Source of the DNA: Alicycliphilus denitrificans_A
GTDB lineage: Bacteria > Pseudomonadota > Gammaproteobacteria > Burkholderiales > Burkholderiaceae_C
Assembly: GCF_044792555.1 (NCBI RefSeq)
Contig: NZ_CP126238.1
Span: 3,162,001-3,226,000, forward strand
Reading direction: 5' to 3'
Length of the DNA: 64,000 bases
Shown here: in pieces, positions 44,884 to 53,623 of the stretch
Layout: every line of letters begins with the position of its first letter
How positions within the stretch are numbered: the first letter of the stretch is position 1
Position numbers and translations under genes: made by a program
The notes under the pieces: model-generated
Told to the model about the DNA's origin: nothing
Seen by the model: the letters and a program-made list of their open reading frames with translations, nothing else
Databases searched by the model: none

Positions 44884-45893
44884 TCATAGCCGAAGGAACG
44901 GACGCGCGCCTCGTCATCGGCCCAGCCGGAGCGCACCTTGACCCAGACCTCCAGGAACACCTTGGCATCCATGAGCTTTTCCAGCTCCTGGCGCGCCTCG
45001 GTGCTGATGCGCTTCAACTTCTCGCCCTTCTCGCCGATCACCATGGCCTTGTGGCCGTCGCGCTCGACCACTATTGTTGCGGCGATGCGCAGGAAGCGCT
45101 TGTGCTGCTTGCTCTTTTCCTCGTCCCACTTGTCGATGACCACGGTGGAGGTGTAGGGCAGTTCGTCGCCGGTGAAGCGGAACAGCTTCTCGCGCACGGT
45201 CTCGCTGGCCAGGAATTTCTCGCTGCGGTCGGTCAACTCGTCCTCGGCATACCACCAGGGCTGCTCGGGCAGGTATTTCTCGCAAATGCCATACAGGCGT
45301 TCGATGTCGCCCTTGTTCTTGGCCGACATGGGCACGAACTCGGCAAACGGGTGCCTCTCCTGCATGCCCTTGAGCCAGGGCGCGATCTCGGCGCGGCGGT
45401 GCACGGTGTCGAGCTTGTTGGCGATGAGCAGCGTGGGAATGCCGGGCTTGAACAGCGACAGCACCTTGGCGTCGGCCAGCGTGAAGTTGCCGGCCTCGAC
45501 GACGAACAGGATCAAATCGACATCGCCGATGGCGCCCATCACGGTCTTGTTCAACGATTTGTTCAGCGCCGTGCTGTGCCGGGTCTGAAAACCCGGCGTA
45601 TCGACAAACACGAACTGCGTCTGGCCCCGCGTGCGTATACCGGTGATGCGGTGGCGCGTGGTCTGGGCCTTGCGGCTGGTGATGCTGATCTTTTGCCCCA
45701 CCAGCGCATTCATCAGCGTGGATTTGCCCACGTTGGGCTTGCCGACGATGGCGATCAGGCCGCAGCGCTGGCCCTCCTGGCCACTGCCTGCGGGGCGCGA
45801 TGCGGCCAGCATGGCCTCCAGGTCATTTTGGTCTTTTTGGCCGCCAGCACCCGGCTCATCAGCGCCACCAGCTTCAATATTAATAGCATTCAT
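44880..45893 (-). CDS. era: GTPase Era
   Basis: 337 residues, about 35 longer than E. coli Era owing to a low-complexity N-terminus. G1 GKPNVGKST, G3 DTPGFQTRH, G4 NKLD, and C-terminal KH domain (GHKAMVIGEKGEKLKRI) that binds 16S rRNA 3' end during 30S assembly. ATG 45893 overlaps the rnc stop (ATGA). The first codons AINIEA fall in an AT-rich patch that weakly resembles the start of the 57-bp element. Confidence 0.96.
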   Translation of the reverse strand: MNAINIEAGGADEPGAGGQKDQNDLEAMLAASRPAGSGQEGQRCGLIAIVGKPNVGKSTLMNALVGQKISITSRKAQTTRHRITGIRTRGQTQFVFVDTPGFQTRHSTALNKSLNKTVMGAIGDVDLILFVVEAGNFTLADAKVLSLFKPGIPTLLIANKLDTVHRRAEIAPWLKGMQERHPFAEFVPMSAKNKGDIERLYGICEKYLPEQPWWYAEDELTDRSEKFLASETVREKLFRFTGDELPYTSTVVIDKWDEEKSKQHKRFLRIAATIVVERDGHKAMVIGEKGEKLKRISTEARQELEKLMDAKVFLEVWVKVRSGWADDEARVRSFGYE

Positions 45894-46576
45894 GCCTGTT
45901 TCGCTTTCAATTGGGCCAGTATGGCGCCGGCGGCGGCCTGCTCGGCCGCACGGCGCGATGCGCCACTGCCGCGCGCAGCCAGTTGCAGCTCGGCCACCAG
46001 ACATTCCACATGGAACACCTGATTGTGCGCCGCCCCGGTGGTGTCCACCACGCGGTACTGCGGCAGGTTCATTTTGCGGCCCTGCAGCCACTCCTGCAAC
46101 GCGGTCTTGGCGTCCTTGGCGGCCTCCTGCAGGCGCGGACTCAGCTCCACGCCCTCAAACAATCGGTGCACCAGGGCCTCGGCACGCTCGTAGCCGGCGT
46201 CCAGGTAGACGGCACCGATGATGGCCTCCAGCGCATCGGCCAGGATCGAGGGGCGCAGCTTGCCGCCGGACTTGGACTCGCCCTCACCCAGGCGCAGCAC
46301 CTGCGGCAGCTGCAGGCGCATGGCGATGCCATGCAGCGAATCCTGCTTCACCAGCAGGGCGCGCACGCGCGAGAGTTCGCCCTCGGGGAGATCACGCATG
46401 CGCCTGAACAACAGGCTGGAGACGGCCAGGCTCAGCACCGAGTCACCCAGGAATTCCAGGCGCTCGTTGTGCTCTGAGGAAAAGCTGCGGTGCGTGACGG
46501 CACGCTGCAGCAGCGCGGGGTCGGAGAAAGGGTGCTGCAGCCGCTGCTGCAGCACCGAGAGACTGTCAGTTGGCAC
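45890..46576 (-). CDS. rnc: Ribonuclease III
   Basis: 228 residues. Catalytic domain with the signature HNERLEFLGDSVLSLAVS, the second metal site in ADALEAIIGAVYLDAG, and a C-terminal dsRNA-binding domain (about 155-225). Processes rRNA precursors and structured mRNA. The start is a GTG whose first G is the last base of the upstream TAG stop. Operon order lepB-DUF4845-rnc-era is typical. Confidence 0.96.
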   Translation of the reverse strand: MPTDSLSVLQQRLQHPFSDPALLQRAVTHRSFSSEHNERLEFLGDSVLSLAVSSLLFRRMRDLPEGELSRVRALLVKQDSLHGIAMRLQLPQVLRLGEGESKSGGKLRPSILADALEAIIGAVYLDAGYERAEALVHRLFEGVELSPRLQEAAKDAKTALQEWLQGRKMNLPQYRVVDTTGAAHNQVFHVECLVAELQLAARGSGASRRAAEQAAAGAILAQLKAKQA

Positions 46577-46941
46577 TAATTCGTCGATTCTTTGAAACGG
46601 TAGAGCAGGTAAACCGGCCCCGCCAGCGGTATTTCACGCGCGTAATTGAACTCGATGACGACCTTGTCGTTGTGCTTGGAGATCTCCAGGTCCTTGCCGG
46701 AGATGGAGTGGATGTCATCGATCTGCGCGCTGCGGTCGAACGCTGCGCGGATTTCCGGCACCGTATGGCCATCATGTGCAGCCTTGGCCACCGCCTTCTT
46801 GATGGCCATGTATTCGAGGAAGATGGGGATGGACTGCCCGCCGATGGCGAATGCCCCGACGGCGATCAGTCCCAGAAAGATCACGCCGAAGAACGATAAG
46901 CCGCGCTGGCGCGACCGTGCTGCCGTGCGTTGCAGACCCAT
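46576..46941 (-). CDS. DUF4845 membrane protein
   Basis: 121 residues. N-terminal RQRGLSFFGVIFLGLIAVGA helix anchors it in the inner membrane; the rest (SIPIFLEYMAIKKAVAKAAH onward) is a pilin-like periplasmic domain. Commonly found between lepB and rnc in beta- and gammaproteobacteria; function unknown. ATG 46941 with GAGGAG upstream. Confidence 0.85.
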   Translation of the reverse strand: MGLQRTAARSRQRGLSFFGVIFLGLIAVGAFAIGGQSIPIFLEYMAIKKAVAKAAHDGHTVPEIRAAFDRSAQIDDIHSISGKDLEISKHNDKVVIEFNYAREIPLAGPVYLLYRFKESTN

Positions 46942-46955
46942 ACCTGTCTCCTCCC

Positions 46956-47933
46956 TCAATTGAACGAGCCTATGCGTTTCAGGTCACCAAAATTCATCCA
47001 CACGAAGAAGGCCTTGCCGACGATGTTCTGGTCCGGCACAAAGCCCCAGTAGCGCGAATCGAGCGAATTATCGCGGTTGTCGCCCATCATGAAGTAGTGC
47101 CCCTCGGGCACCTTGCAGGCCACGCCCTCGACGCTGTAGCGGCACAGGTCGCGGAACTGGAAGTTGCTCGCCCCTTGCACGAAGGCAGGCACCTCGGGGC
47201 TGTTCAGGATGCGGTGCTTGTGCGTGCCCAGCTGCTCCTCGAACTGCTTGAAGTAGCGCATCACGTCCTTTTCAAAAAAGTCGGGCAGCCCCGTGGTCTG
47301 CACGCTCTGGCCATTCACGGTGAGGCGCTTGTTCAGGTAGGCCACCTCGTCGCCGGGCAGGCCGACCACGCGCTTGATGTAGTCCATGCTGGGCTGCGGC
47401 GGGTAGCGGAACACCATGACGTCGCCGCGCTCCACCGGCTTGCCCTGCGTGATCTTGATGTTGAGGACTGGCAGGCGCAGCCCATAGGTGAACTTGTTCA
47501 CCAGGATCAGGTCGCCCACGAGCAGCGTCGGAATCATCGATCCCGAGGGGATCTTGAACGGCTCGAACAAAAACGAGCGCAGCAGGAACACCACGGCGAT
47601 CACGGGGAACAGGCCCGCCGTCCAATCGAGCCACCAGGGCTGCATGAGGATGCGGCCCTTGGCCTCGGCCAGGTCGCCGACGTCCACCTTCTGTATGCCC
47701 ATCCGGTCGAGCTCGGCGCGGCGCTGGGCTGCAGCGTCCTCCAGCGCCTGCGCGGCCTTGCGCCGGCGCGGCAGGAACACCAGCCGCTCGGCCAGCCAGT
47801 AGACGCCCGTGACCACGGTGGCCAGGAACAGCAGCAGCGCAAAATTGCCCTCCAGGACGCCCAGGTACCAGGCCCCGATATAGCCCACGAAGGCCGCGAG
47901 CACGGCGCCCGTGATGTATTGCATGGCTTGCAT
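46956..47933 (-). CDS. lepB: Signal peptidase I
   Basis: 325 residues. N-terminal membrane helices; catalytic Ser in PSGSMIPTLLVGDLILVN; catalytic Lys in YIKRVVGLPGDEV; GDNRDNSLDSRYWG box. Cleaves signal peptides on the periplasmic face. Six bases after lepA, same operon. Confidence 0.96.
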   Translation of the reverse strand: MQAMQYITGAVLAAFVGYIGAWYLGVLEGNFALLLFLATVVTGVYWLAERLVFLPRRRKAAQALEDAAAQRRAELDRMGIQKVDVGDLAEAKGRILMQPWWLDWTAGLFPVIAVVFLLRSFLFEPFKIPSGSMIPTLLVGDLILVNKFTYGLRLPVLNIKITQGKPVERGDVMVFRYPPQPSMDYIKRVVGLPGDEVAYLNKRLTVNGQSVQTTGLPDFFEKDVMRYFKQFEEQLGTHKHRILNSPEVPAFVQGASNFQFRDLCRYSVEGVACKVPEGHYFMMGDNRDNSLDSRYWGFVPDQNIVGKAFFVWMNFGDLKRIGSFN

Positions 47934-47939
47934 CGCTGA

Positions 47940-49748
47940 TCAATCCTCCACTTGCAGGATGGCGAGGAAGGCCTCCTGCGGCACTTCCACCGAACCGATC
48001 TGCTTCATGCGCTTCTTGCCGGCCTTCTGCTTTTCCAGCAGCTTGCGCTTACGCGTGATGTCGCCACCGTAGCACTTGGCCAGCACGTTCTTGCGCAGCG
48101 CCTTGATGGTCTCGCGCGCGATGATGTTGGCGCCGATCGCCGCCTGGATGGCCACGTCGAACATCTGGCGGCTGATGATCTCGCGCATCTTGGCGGCCAC
48201 GGCGCGGCCACGGTACGCGGCCTGGGTGCGGTGCACGATGATGGACAGCGCATCGACCTTCTCGCCGTTGAGCAGGATGTCCACCTTCACCACGTCCGAC
48301 GGCCGGTATTCCTTGAACTCGTAGTCCATCGAGGCATAGCCGCGCGAGACGGATTTGAGCTTGTCGAAGAAGTCGAGCACGATCTCGCCCAGCGGCAGCT
48401 CGTAGGTCAGCATCACCTGGCGGCCATGGTACTGCATATTCATCTGCACGCCGCGCTTCTGGTTCGCCAGCGTCATCACCGGGCCCACGTAGTCCTGCGG
48501 CATGTACAGGTGCACCGTGACGATGGGCTCGCGCACCTCCTGGATCTTGCCCTGGTCGGGCATCTTCGAGGGGTTCTCCACCATGATGACCTCGCCGTCG
48601 CCCTTGACCACCTCGTAGACCACGCTGGGCGCGGTGGTGATCAGGTCCTGGTCGAACTCGCGCTCCAGGCGCTCCTGCACGATCTCCATGTGCAAGAGGC
48701 CCAGGAAGCCGCAGCGAAAGCCGAAACCCAGCGCCTGAGATACCTCGGGCTCGAAGTGCAGCGAGGCGTCGTTGAGCTGCAGCTTCTCCAGCGCATCGCG
48801 CAGCGCGTCGTACTGGTTGGCCTCGGTCGGGTAGAGACCGGCGAACACCTGGGGCTGGATTTCCTTGAAGCCGGGCAGCGCTTGGGCTGCCGGACCCAGG
48901 TTGTTCGGCAGCTTCTTCTCCAGCGTGATGGTGTCGCCCACCTTGGCGGCCTTCAGCTCCTTGATGCCGGCGATGATGAAGCCCACCTCGCCCGCCCGGA
49001 GCGCATCGCGCTGCACGTTGGCGGGGGTGAAGACGCCGAGCTGGTTGGCCTCGTAGGCGGCCCCCGTGGCCATCATCTTGAAGCGCTCGCCCTTCTTCAG
49101 CTCGCCATCGACCACGCGCACCAGCATCACCACGCCGACGTAGCTGTCGAACCAGCTGTCGATGATCATGGCGCGCAGCGGCGCGTCGGGTTTGCCGCGC
49201 GGCGCCGGCACCTTGGCGACGATCTGCTCCAGCACATCGTCGATGCCCATGCCGGTCTTGGCCGAGATGGGAAGAGCCTCGCTGGCGTCGATGCCGATCA
49301 CATCCTCGATCTCGGCCTTCGCGTTGTCCGGGTCGGCCTGGGGCAGGTCCATCTTGTTGAGCACCGGCAGCACTTCCACGCCCAGATCGAGGGCCGTGTA
49401 GCAGTTGGCCACCGTCTGCGCCTCCACGCCCTGGCTGGCGTCCACCACCAGCAGCGCGCCCTCGCAGGCCGACAGCGAGCGGCTGACCTCGTAGGAAAAG
49501 TCCACGTGGCCGGGCGTGTCGATCAGGTTCAGGTTGTAGACCTGCCCATCGCGCGCCTTATACGAGAGCGCGGCGGTCTGCGCCTTGATGGTGATGCCGC
49601 GCTCCTTCTCGATATCCATCGAGTCGAGCACCTGGGCCTCCATCTCGCGCTCGGCCAAGCCGCCGCAGCGCTGGATGATGCGGTCGGCAAGCGTGGACTT
49701 GCCGTGGTCGATGTGCGCAATGATCGAAAAATTTCTGATGTGGTTCAT
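47940..49748 (-). CDS. lepA: Elongation factor 4 (LepA)
   Basis: 602 residues. Ribosomal back-translocase / biogenesis GTPase. G1 AHIDHGKSTLADR, G3 DTPGHVDFSYEV, G4 NKMDLPQAD; the LepA C-terminal domain with AKCYGGDITRKRKLLEKQKA is diagnostic. ATG 49748 chosen over TTG 49751. A terminator-type hairpin lies 50 bases upstream of it. Confidence 0.97.
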   Translation of the reverse strand: MNHIRNFSIIAHIDHGKSTLADRIIQRCGGLAEREMEAQVLDSMDIEKERGITIKAQTAALSYKARDGQVYNLNLIDTPGHVDFSYEVSRSLSACEGALLVVDASQGVEAQTVANCYTALDLGVEVLPVLNKMDLPQADPDNAKAEIEDVIGIDASEALPISAKTGMGIDDVLEQIVAKVPAPRGKPDAPLRAMIIDSWFDSYVGVVMLVRVVDGELKKGERFKMMATGAAYEANQLGVFTPANVQRDALRAGEVGFIIAGIKELKAAKVGDTITLEKKLPNNLGPAAQALPGFKEIQPQVFAGLYPTEANQYDALRDALEKLQLNDASLHFEPEVSQALGFGFRCGFLGLLHMEIVQERLEREFDQDLITTAPSVVYEVVKGDGEVIMVENPSKMPDQGKIQEVREPIVTVHLYMPQDYVGPVMTLANQKRGVQMNMQYHGRQVMLTYELPLGEIVLDFFDKLKSVSRGYASMDYEFKEYRPSDVVKVDILLNGEKVDALSIIVHRTQAAYRGRAVAAKMREIISRQMFDVAIQAAIGANIIARETIKALRKNVLAKCYGGDITRKRKLLEKQKAGKKRMKQIGSVEVPQEAFLAILQVED

Positions 49749-49790
49749 CAACGAGGTACGACAAGTGATTGAATGGCAAGACCCAGGACA

Positions 49791-49825
49791 AGAAAAAAGG
49801 GCGCGTCAAACAAGCGACGCGCCCT
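49791..49825 (-). terminator. Rho-independent terminator downstream of mucD, upstream of lepA
   Basis: Read on the minus strand: AGGGCGCGTC / GACGCGCCCT, a perfect 10-bp stem, followed by TTTTTT. It ends the rpoE-rseA-mucD transcript, or acts as an attenuator if the lepA promoter lies further upstream. Confidence 0.8.
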
Positions 49826-50170
49826 GAACCAACAATCTTTGGCAACTGCGATAGTTGGAGCCTCATTGTAGGCAAAAAGGCCCTTCCGCAAAGGCCAGCC
49901 CACCGACGTCAAGGGCCGTTGCCATGGTGCAACGGATATTTATCAACAATTAATCCACAGGACTGCAATACCCTCCGGCAAAAACAGTGCGCAAGCTGTG
50001 GAAAACATGCGTGCGGTTCCATGTATTTTCGCATGGCGGGCGAGTTTATAACGGCCTCTTTAGATCCAAGGGCGTCATTCTATCGAAACAGACCCATAGG
50101 CCTTTTTTGCAACGGGAAACCCCGGCACCAAAGGCCCCGCGGCTACCCCCAGGATGCTCGCCTGCGAGTG
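49826..50170. other. 345-base gap between mucD and lepA
   Basis: No gene. It holds three DnaA-box-like nonamers: TTATCAACA (49940-49948), TAATCCACA (49951-49959) and the reverse of TTTTCCACA (49997-50005), each one mismatch from TTATCCACA. The minus-strand hexamer TATAAA (50045-50050) is a possible -10. No other structure seen. Confidence 0.4.
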
Positions 50171-51649
50171 TCAGCGCGACGGACGGATCAGCGTGTACTG
50201 CGCCCATTCCCCGCGCCGCAGCAGCACATTGATGGGCTTGCTCTTGTCGATCTTGGCTAGCACGGCCTCGAATTCCTTGAGATTGCGCACCTCGGTGTTG
50301 GCCAGCGCGACGATCACATCGTCCGCTCGCAGGCCGGCACGCGCGGCCGCATCATCGGCCGACACCACGCGCACACCACCCTTGATCTTGAGTTCCTTGG
50401 CCTGCGCGGGAGTGATCTCCGCCATCACCAGGCCGAGCTGCTGGGCCGCCGTCGAGGGCTTGCTCTTGCCCTCCAGGTCGGCCGCCTTGGCGACAGTTTT
50501 CTCATCGGACTCCACCTCGGCGATGGTGATCGATAGATCCCGCGTGGCGCCGCGGCGAAACACCGTGATGCTGGTCTTGGTGCCCGGCTTGGTGTTGCCC
50601 ACCAGGCGCGGCAGGTCGGCCACCTTGTCCACCGGCTTGCCGTCGTAGCGGGTGATGATGTCACCTGCCTCTATGCCGGCCTTCTCGGCGGGCGAGCCCG
50701 TCTCCACGCCGCGCACCAGGGCCCCCTGCGACTTGGCCAGGCCAAGCGATTCGGCCACATCCTTGGACACGGCATCGATCTGCACGCCAATGCGGCCGCG
50801 GCTCACGCGCCCGCTGGCGCGCAGCTGCTCGCTCACGCGCATGGCCTCGTCCATCGGTATGGCGAACGAGATACCCATGAAACCGCCGGAGCGCGAGTAG
50901 ATCTGGCTGTTGATGCCCACCACCTCGCCGCGCATATTGATCAGGGGGCCGCCGGAGTTGCCGGGGTTGATGGCCACATCGGTCTGGATGAAGGGCAGGT
51001 AGTCGCCGGTGTCGCGCTGCTTGGCACTGACGATGCCGGCCGTGACCGTGTTCTCCAGCCCGAAGGGCGAGCCGATCGCCATGACCCATTCGCCGGCCTT
51101 CAGGCGGCTCACGTCACCCACGCGCACGGCCGGTAGGCCCGTGGCATCTATCTTCACCACGGCAACATCGGTGCGCTTGTCGGCGCCGATGATCCTGGCC
51201 TTGAACTCGCGCTTGTCAGCCAGCGTCACCAGCACTTCCTCGGCGCCGTCGACCACATGGGCATTGGTCATCACATAGCCGTCGCTGCTGAGAATGAAGC
51301 CGGAGCCCACGCCACGCGGCTGCTCCTCGGGCTGCTGGCGCTGTGGCCCCTGCTGGCGCGGGATCTTGGGCACGGGTATGCCAAAGCGCTTGAAAAACTC
51401 CAGCATTTCCTCGTCCATGCCATTCATCGACGGACGCGCACTCACTTTCTCCGTAGTGCGGATGTTCACGACCGAGGGCCCCACCTGCTCCACCAGCTCG
51501 GTGAAATCGGGCAAGCCGCGCAGGGCCGGCGCAGACTGGGCATGCACCGGCGCCGGGCTTGCAAGCATGCCGGTAGCACCCACACATGCCACCATCAGTG
51601 CCAAGGCGCCAGAGTGCAGCCCTTGTTTCCAATCCATGCTGGATATCAT
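50171..51649 (-). CDS. mucD: Periplasmic serine protease MucD / DegP-like
   Basis: 492 residues. Signal peptide LMVACVGATGMLASPAPVHA; trypsin-like domain with His in MTNAHVVDGA, Asp in DKRTDVAVVKID and Ser in NPGNSGGPLI; two PDZ domains (ALVRGVETGSPAEKAGIEAG; GGVRVVSADDAAARAGLRAD). Degrades misfolded envelope proteins. ATG 51649 has GGAGGG 8 bases before it. Third gene of the rpoE stress operon; the terminator near 49.8 kb follows. Confidence 0.94.
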   Translation of the reverse strand: MISSMDWKQGLHSGALALMVACVGATGMLASPAPVHAQSAPALRGLPDFTELVEQVGPSVVNIRTTEKVSARPSMNGMDEEMLEFFKRFGIPVPKIPRQQGPQRQQPEEQPRGVGSGFILSSDGYVMTNAHVVDGAEEVLVTLADKREFKARIIGADKRTDVAVVKIDATGLPAVRVGDVSRLKAGEWVMAIGSPFGLENTVTAGIVSAKQRDTGDYLPFIQTDVAINPGNSGGPLINMRGEVVGINSQIYSRSGGFMGISFAIPMDEAMRVSEQLRASGRVSRGRIGVQIDAVSKDVAESLGLAKSQGALVRGVETGSPAEKAGIEAGDIITRYDGKPVDKVADLPRLVGNTKPGTKTSITVFRRGATRDLSITIAEVESDEKTVAKAADLEGKSKPSTAAQQLGLVMAEITPAQAKELKIKGGVRVVSADDAAARAGLRADDVIVALANTEVRNLKEFEAVLAKIDKSKPINVLLRRGEWAQYTLIRPSR

Positions 51650-51753
51650 CAATCTATCCCTCCGAAAAAACGCGCCCCACTCCCGTGGGAAATTCGGCTC
51701 GAGAAACCGCTTTGTGCGGCAACCATCACAAAACCCGGCGGCAGCTTGCCCCA

Positions 51754-52380
51754 TCAACGCTTGGGCGCATCGAAGGTAGCGTTACGCAAAAAGCCTGCCG
51801 GCATCTGCAGCGCAGTGGTCTTGCCGAACTGCTGCGCAGCAAGCAGTTCATCCAGACGCGGGTCGCGGATCATGACCGGCGGCTCCTGAGGGGCATTGGC
51901 CGTGGCCACAAAGGCCGGCGCAGCCGCCGCAGGTGGCTGGACCACAGCCAGTTGCGCGCCTTTTGGTGCGGCGCTGCCAGCCAGCCCCGGGTAGGTGTTC
52001 CAGCCCAGTGCGGCCACGGCCGCCAAGGAGGCAAACCCTGCGGCAAGCTTCCAGCGAAAGACCGCGGCGTTGGCCGCCTCTCGCGCCTGGGATGCTGCAG
52101 GGACGCGCTCCACGGCCGCTTCGCTGAGTGGCACCGCTATCACGGCACCGGGCTGTGGCTCCAGCGCAAGCTGTTCGCGCAACCGCCCCAGCAAGGCCGG
52201 ATCGGAGACATGCGCCACCTGGGCGCTGCGCAGGGTATCGCCAATCAGGTGATACATGCGCCAGGCCGATTGCCCCTCTTGCGTGCCGGCATAGGCCACG
52301 GCATGGGCGAACTCCTCGCCCTGCAATTCGCCGTCGGCCAAGGCCGACAAATGCTCACGCTTCATGTCCTCGTCGTTCAT
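51754..52380 (-). CDS. rseA: Anti-sigma-E factor RseA / MucA-like
   Basis: 208 residues. N-terminal sigma-binding domain (MKREHLSALADGELQGEEF, SAWRMYHLIGDTLRS), one membrane helix (FRWKLAAGFASLAAVAALGW) and a periplasmic tail that would be cleaved on envelope stress. ATG 52380 gives the typical start; ATG 52413 is possible. It sits between rpoE and mucD; no rseB is present, although RseB is the usual RseA protector. Confidence 0.9.
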   Translation of the reverse strand: MNDEDMKREHLSALADGELQGEEFAHAVAYAGTQEGQSAWRMYHLIGDTLRSAQVAHVSDPALLGRLREQLALEPQPGAVIAVPLSEAAVERVPAASQAREAANAAVFRWKLAAGFASLAAVAALGWNTYPGLAGSAAPKGAQLAVVQPPAAAAPAFVATANAPQEPPVMIRDPRLDELLAAQQFGKTTALQMPAGFLRNATFDAPKR

Positions 52381-52418
52381 GTGCCACCTGCCATCGCGTA
52401 GAACTCTTGCCATACTCA

Positions 52419-53054
52419 CTACCACCGCTTGCCCGTTTGCTTTTCCAGCAAGGGCCTGACCTTCGCCGATATGGCCTCGCGGGCCCGAAAGATACGCGAG
52501 CGCACAGTGCCTATCGGGCAGGCCATGGCGACGGAAATTTCCTCATAACTCAAGCCTTCGATCTCCCTGAGCGTGACCGCCTGGCGCAACTCTTCGGGCA
52601 ATGCCTCCATGGCAGCATTGACTGCGGCTGCAACTTCCTGAGCGGCGAGCACGGTTTCGGGAGTTTCATCGGTGGTTAGTTCGCGATCGAACACGGAAGT
52701 TTCATCTTCCTCATCACCGGCACCACGCAGGCTGCTTTCCGCAATCACCGGGTTGCGCTTGATATCCATCAAGGCCTTCTTCGCAGTATTCACCGCAATC
52801 CGGTACAACCAGGTGTAGAACTGTGCTTCCCCGCGAAACTGGTGCAGTGCGCGATATGCGCGCAAGAAGGTTTCCTGCGTGATGTCGGGTATCAGGTCCA
52901 CGTCACGCACCATGCGCCCCACCAGGCGCTCGATGCGGCGCTGGTACTTGATGACCAGCAGCTCGTAGGCACGCTGATCACCGGCAACCGTGCGCTCAAC
53001 CAGGCGCAGGTCACTGTCGGCAGTTTCAGGAGAGGCTGGGAAGGGTGCTGTCAT
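52419..53054 (-). CDS. rpoE: RNA polymerase sigma-E factor (sigma-24)
   Basis: 211 residues, group IV (ECF) sigma factor. Region 2 (YELLVIKYQRRIERLVGRMV, DITQETFLRAYRALHQFRGE) and region 4 (LREIEGLSYEEISVAMACPI, GTVRSRIFRAREAI) are complete. Directs the envelope-stress regulon; held by RseA encoded next. ATG overlaps the stop of the upstream hypothetical gene. Confidence 0.96.
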   Translation of the reverse strand: MTAPFPASPETADSDLRLVERTVAGDQRAYELLVIKYQRRIERLVGRMVRDVDLIPDITQETFLRAYRALHQFRGEAQFYTWLYRIAVNTAKKALMDIKRNPVIAESSLRGAGDEEDETSVFDRELTTDETPETVLAAQEVAAAVNAAMEALPEELRQAVTLREIEGLSYEEISVAMACPIGTVRSRIFRAREAISAKVRPLLEKQTGKRW

Positions 53055-53575
53055 GTCTGGGTGGGTGCTCCGTCATCCCGCCGGGAGGGTGTTGCGCTCA
53101 TTGTCTCAGTCATGCCCGGTGCTTGAACTCGGGCGGGGGAATATATTGCACGCCGCAACGCCGGCCACTGCAGAGGATCCGCGCGGCGCTCCAGCCACAG
53201 CCATGCAGTGCGCCCCTGCTCTGGCTGCAGGGACAGCAAGATACCCGCCTGCAGATCCAAATGGGCTTGCGGCCCGCCCTGCACGCCCCGGTGGCGCCCT
53301 GGCGCAGGATCCTCCAGCAGCCATTGCGCCCCGTCCCAGGCCAAGTGGCCCACGGGCATGGAGCGCCACCCATGCCAGGCTACTGCAGAACAAAAAAACC
53401 AGAGTGCCAGGCCTGCAGCGGCCTTGATGGCCACAGCCGCGTTGGCCGTGCCGAACAACAACCAGGCCACGATGCAGCCAAGCCCGCAGGCGGCCACGGC
53501 CGCCAGGAAGCAGCCCAGCGCCCGCGAACGGCCATAGGGGTAGCGTACGGCGGGCGCATGCGATGGAGCGCGCAT
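53051..53575 (-). CDS. Small two-helix membrane protein, unknown function
   Basis: 174 residues. Two hydrophobic helices near the N-terminus (ALGCFLAAVAACGLGCIVAW; IKAAAGLALWFFCSAVAWHG), then a basic Trp-rich cytosolic-type domain (LAWDGAQWLLEDP, TAWLWLERRADPLQWPALRR), similar in layout to YgfX-like proteins. It overlaps rpoE by 4 bases (ATGA), so co-translation with the sigma factor is likely. No function can be assigned. Confidence 0.7.
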   Translation of the reverse strand: MRAPSHAPAVRYPYGRSRALGCFLAAVAACGLGCIVAWLLFGTANAAVAIKAAAGLALWFFCSAVAWHGWRSMPVGHLAWDGAQWLLEDPAPGRHRGVQGGPQAHLDLQAGILLSLQPEQGRTAWLWLERRADPLQWPALRRAIYSPARVQAPGMTETMSATPSRRDDGAPTQT

Positions 53576-53623
53576 CGCTGCCGCCCTCAATGCGGCCTAA
53601 AGTGAGGCCAAGGCGTCAGGCAA

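Noticed and set aside
45871..45891. Element-like start at the N-terminal codons of era (GCTTCA-N6-ATAGCAT)
   Set aside because: The first 19 bases fit, but the AGCGCTT arm and everything after do not; left as a possible decayed end.
47952..49772. 606-codon plus-strand frame opposite lepA
   Set aside because: Complete antisense shadow of a conserved GTPase; composition (His, Leu, Val, Gly) is typical of the complement of GC-rich genes.
49940..50005. Replication origin at the DnaA-box cluster
   Set aside because: No AT-rich unwinding region of note, only three imperfect boxes, and no dnaA/dnaN/parAB genes nearby.
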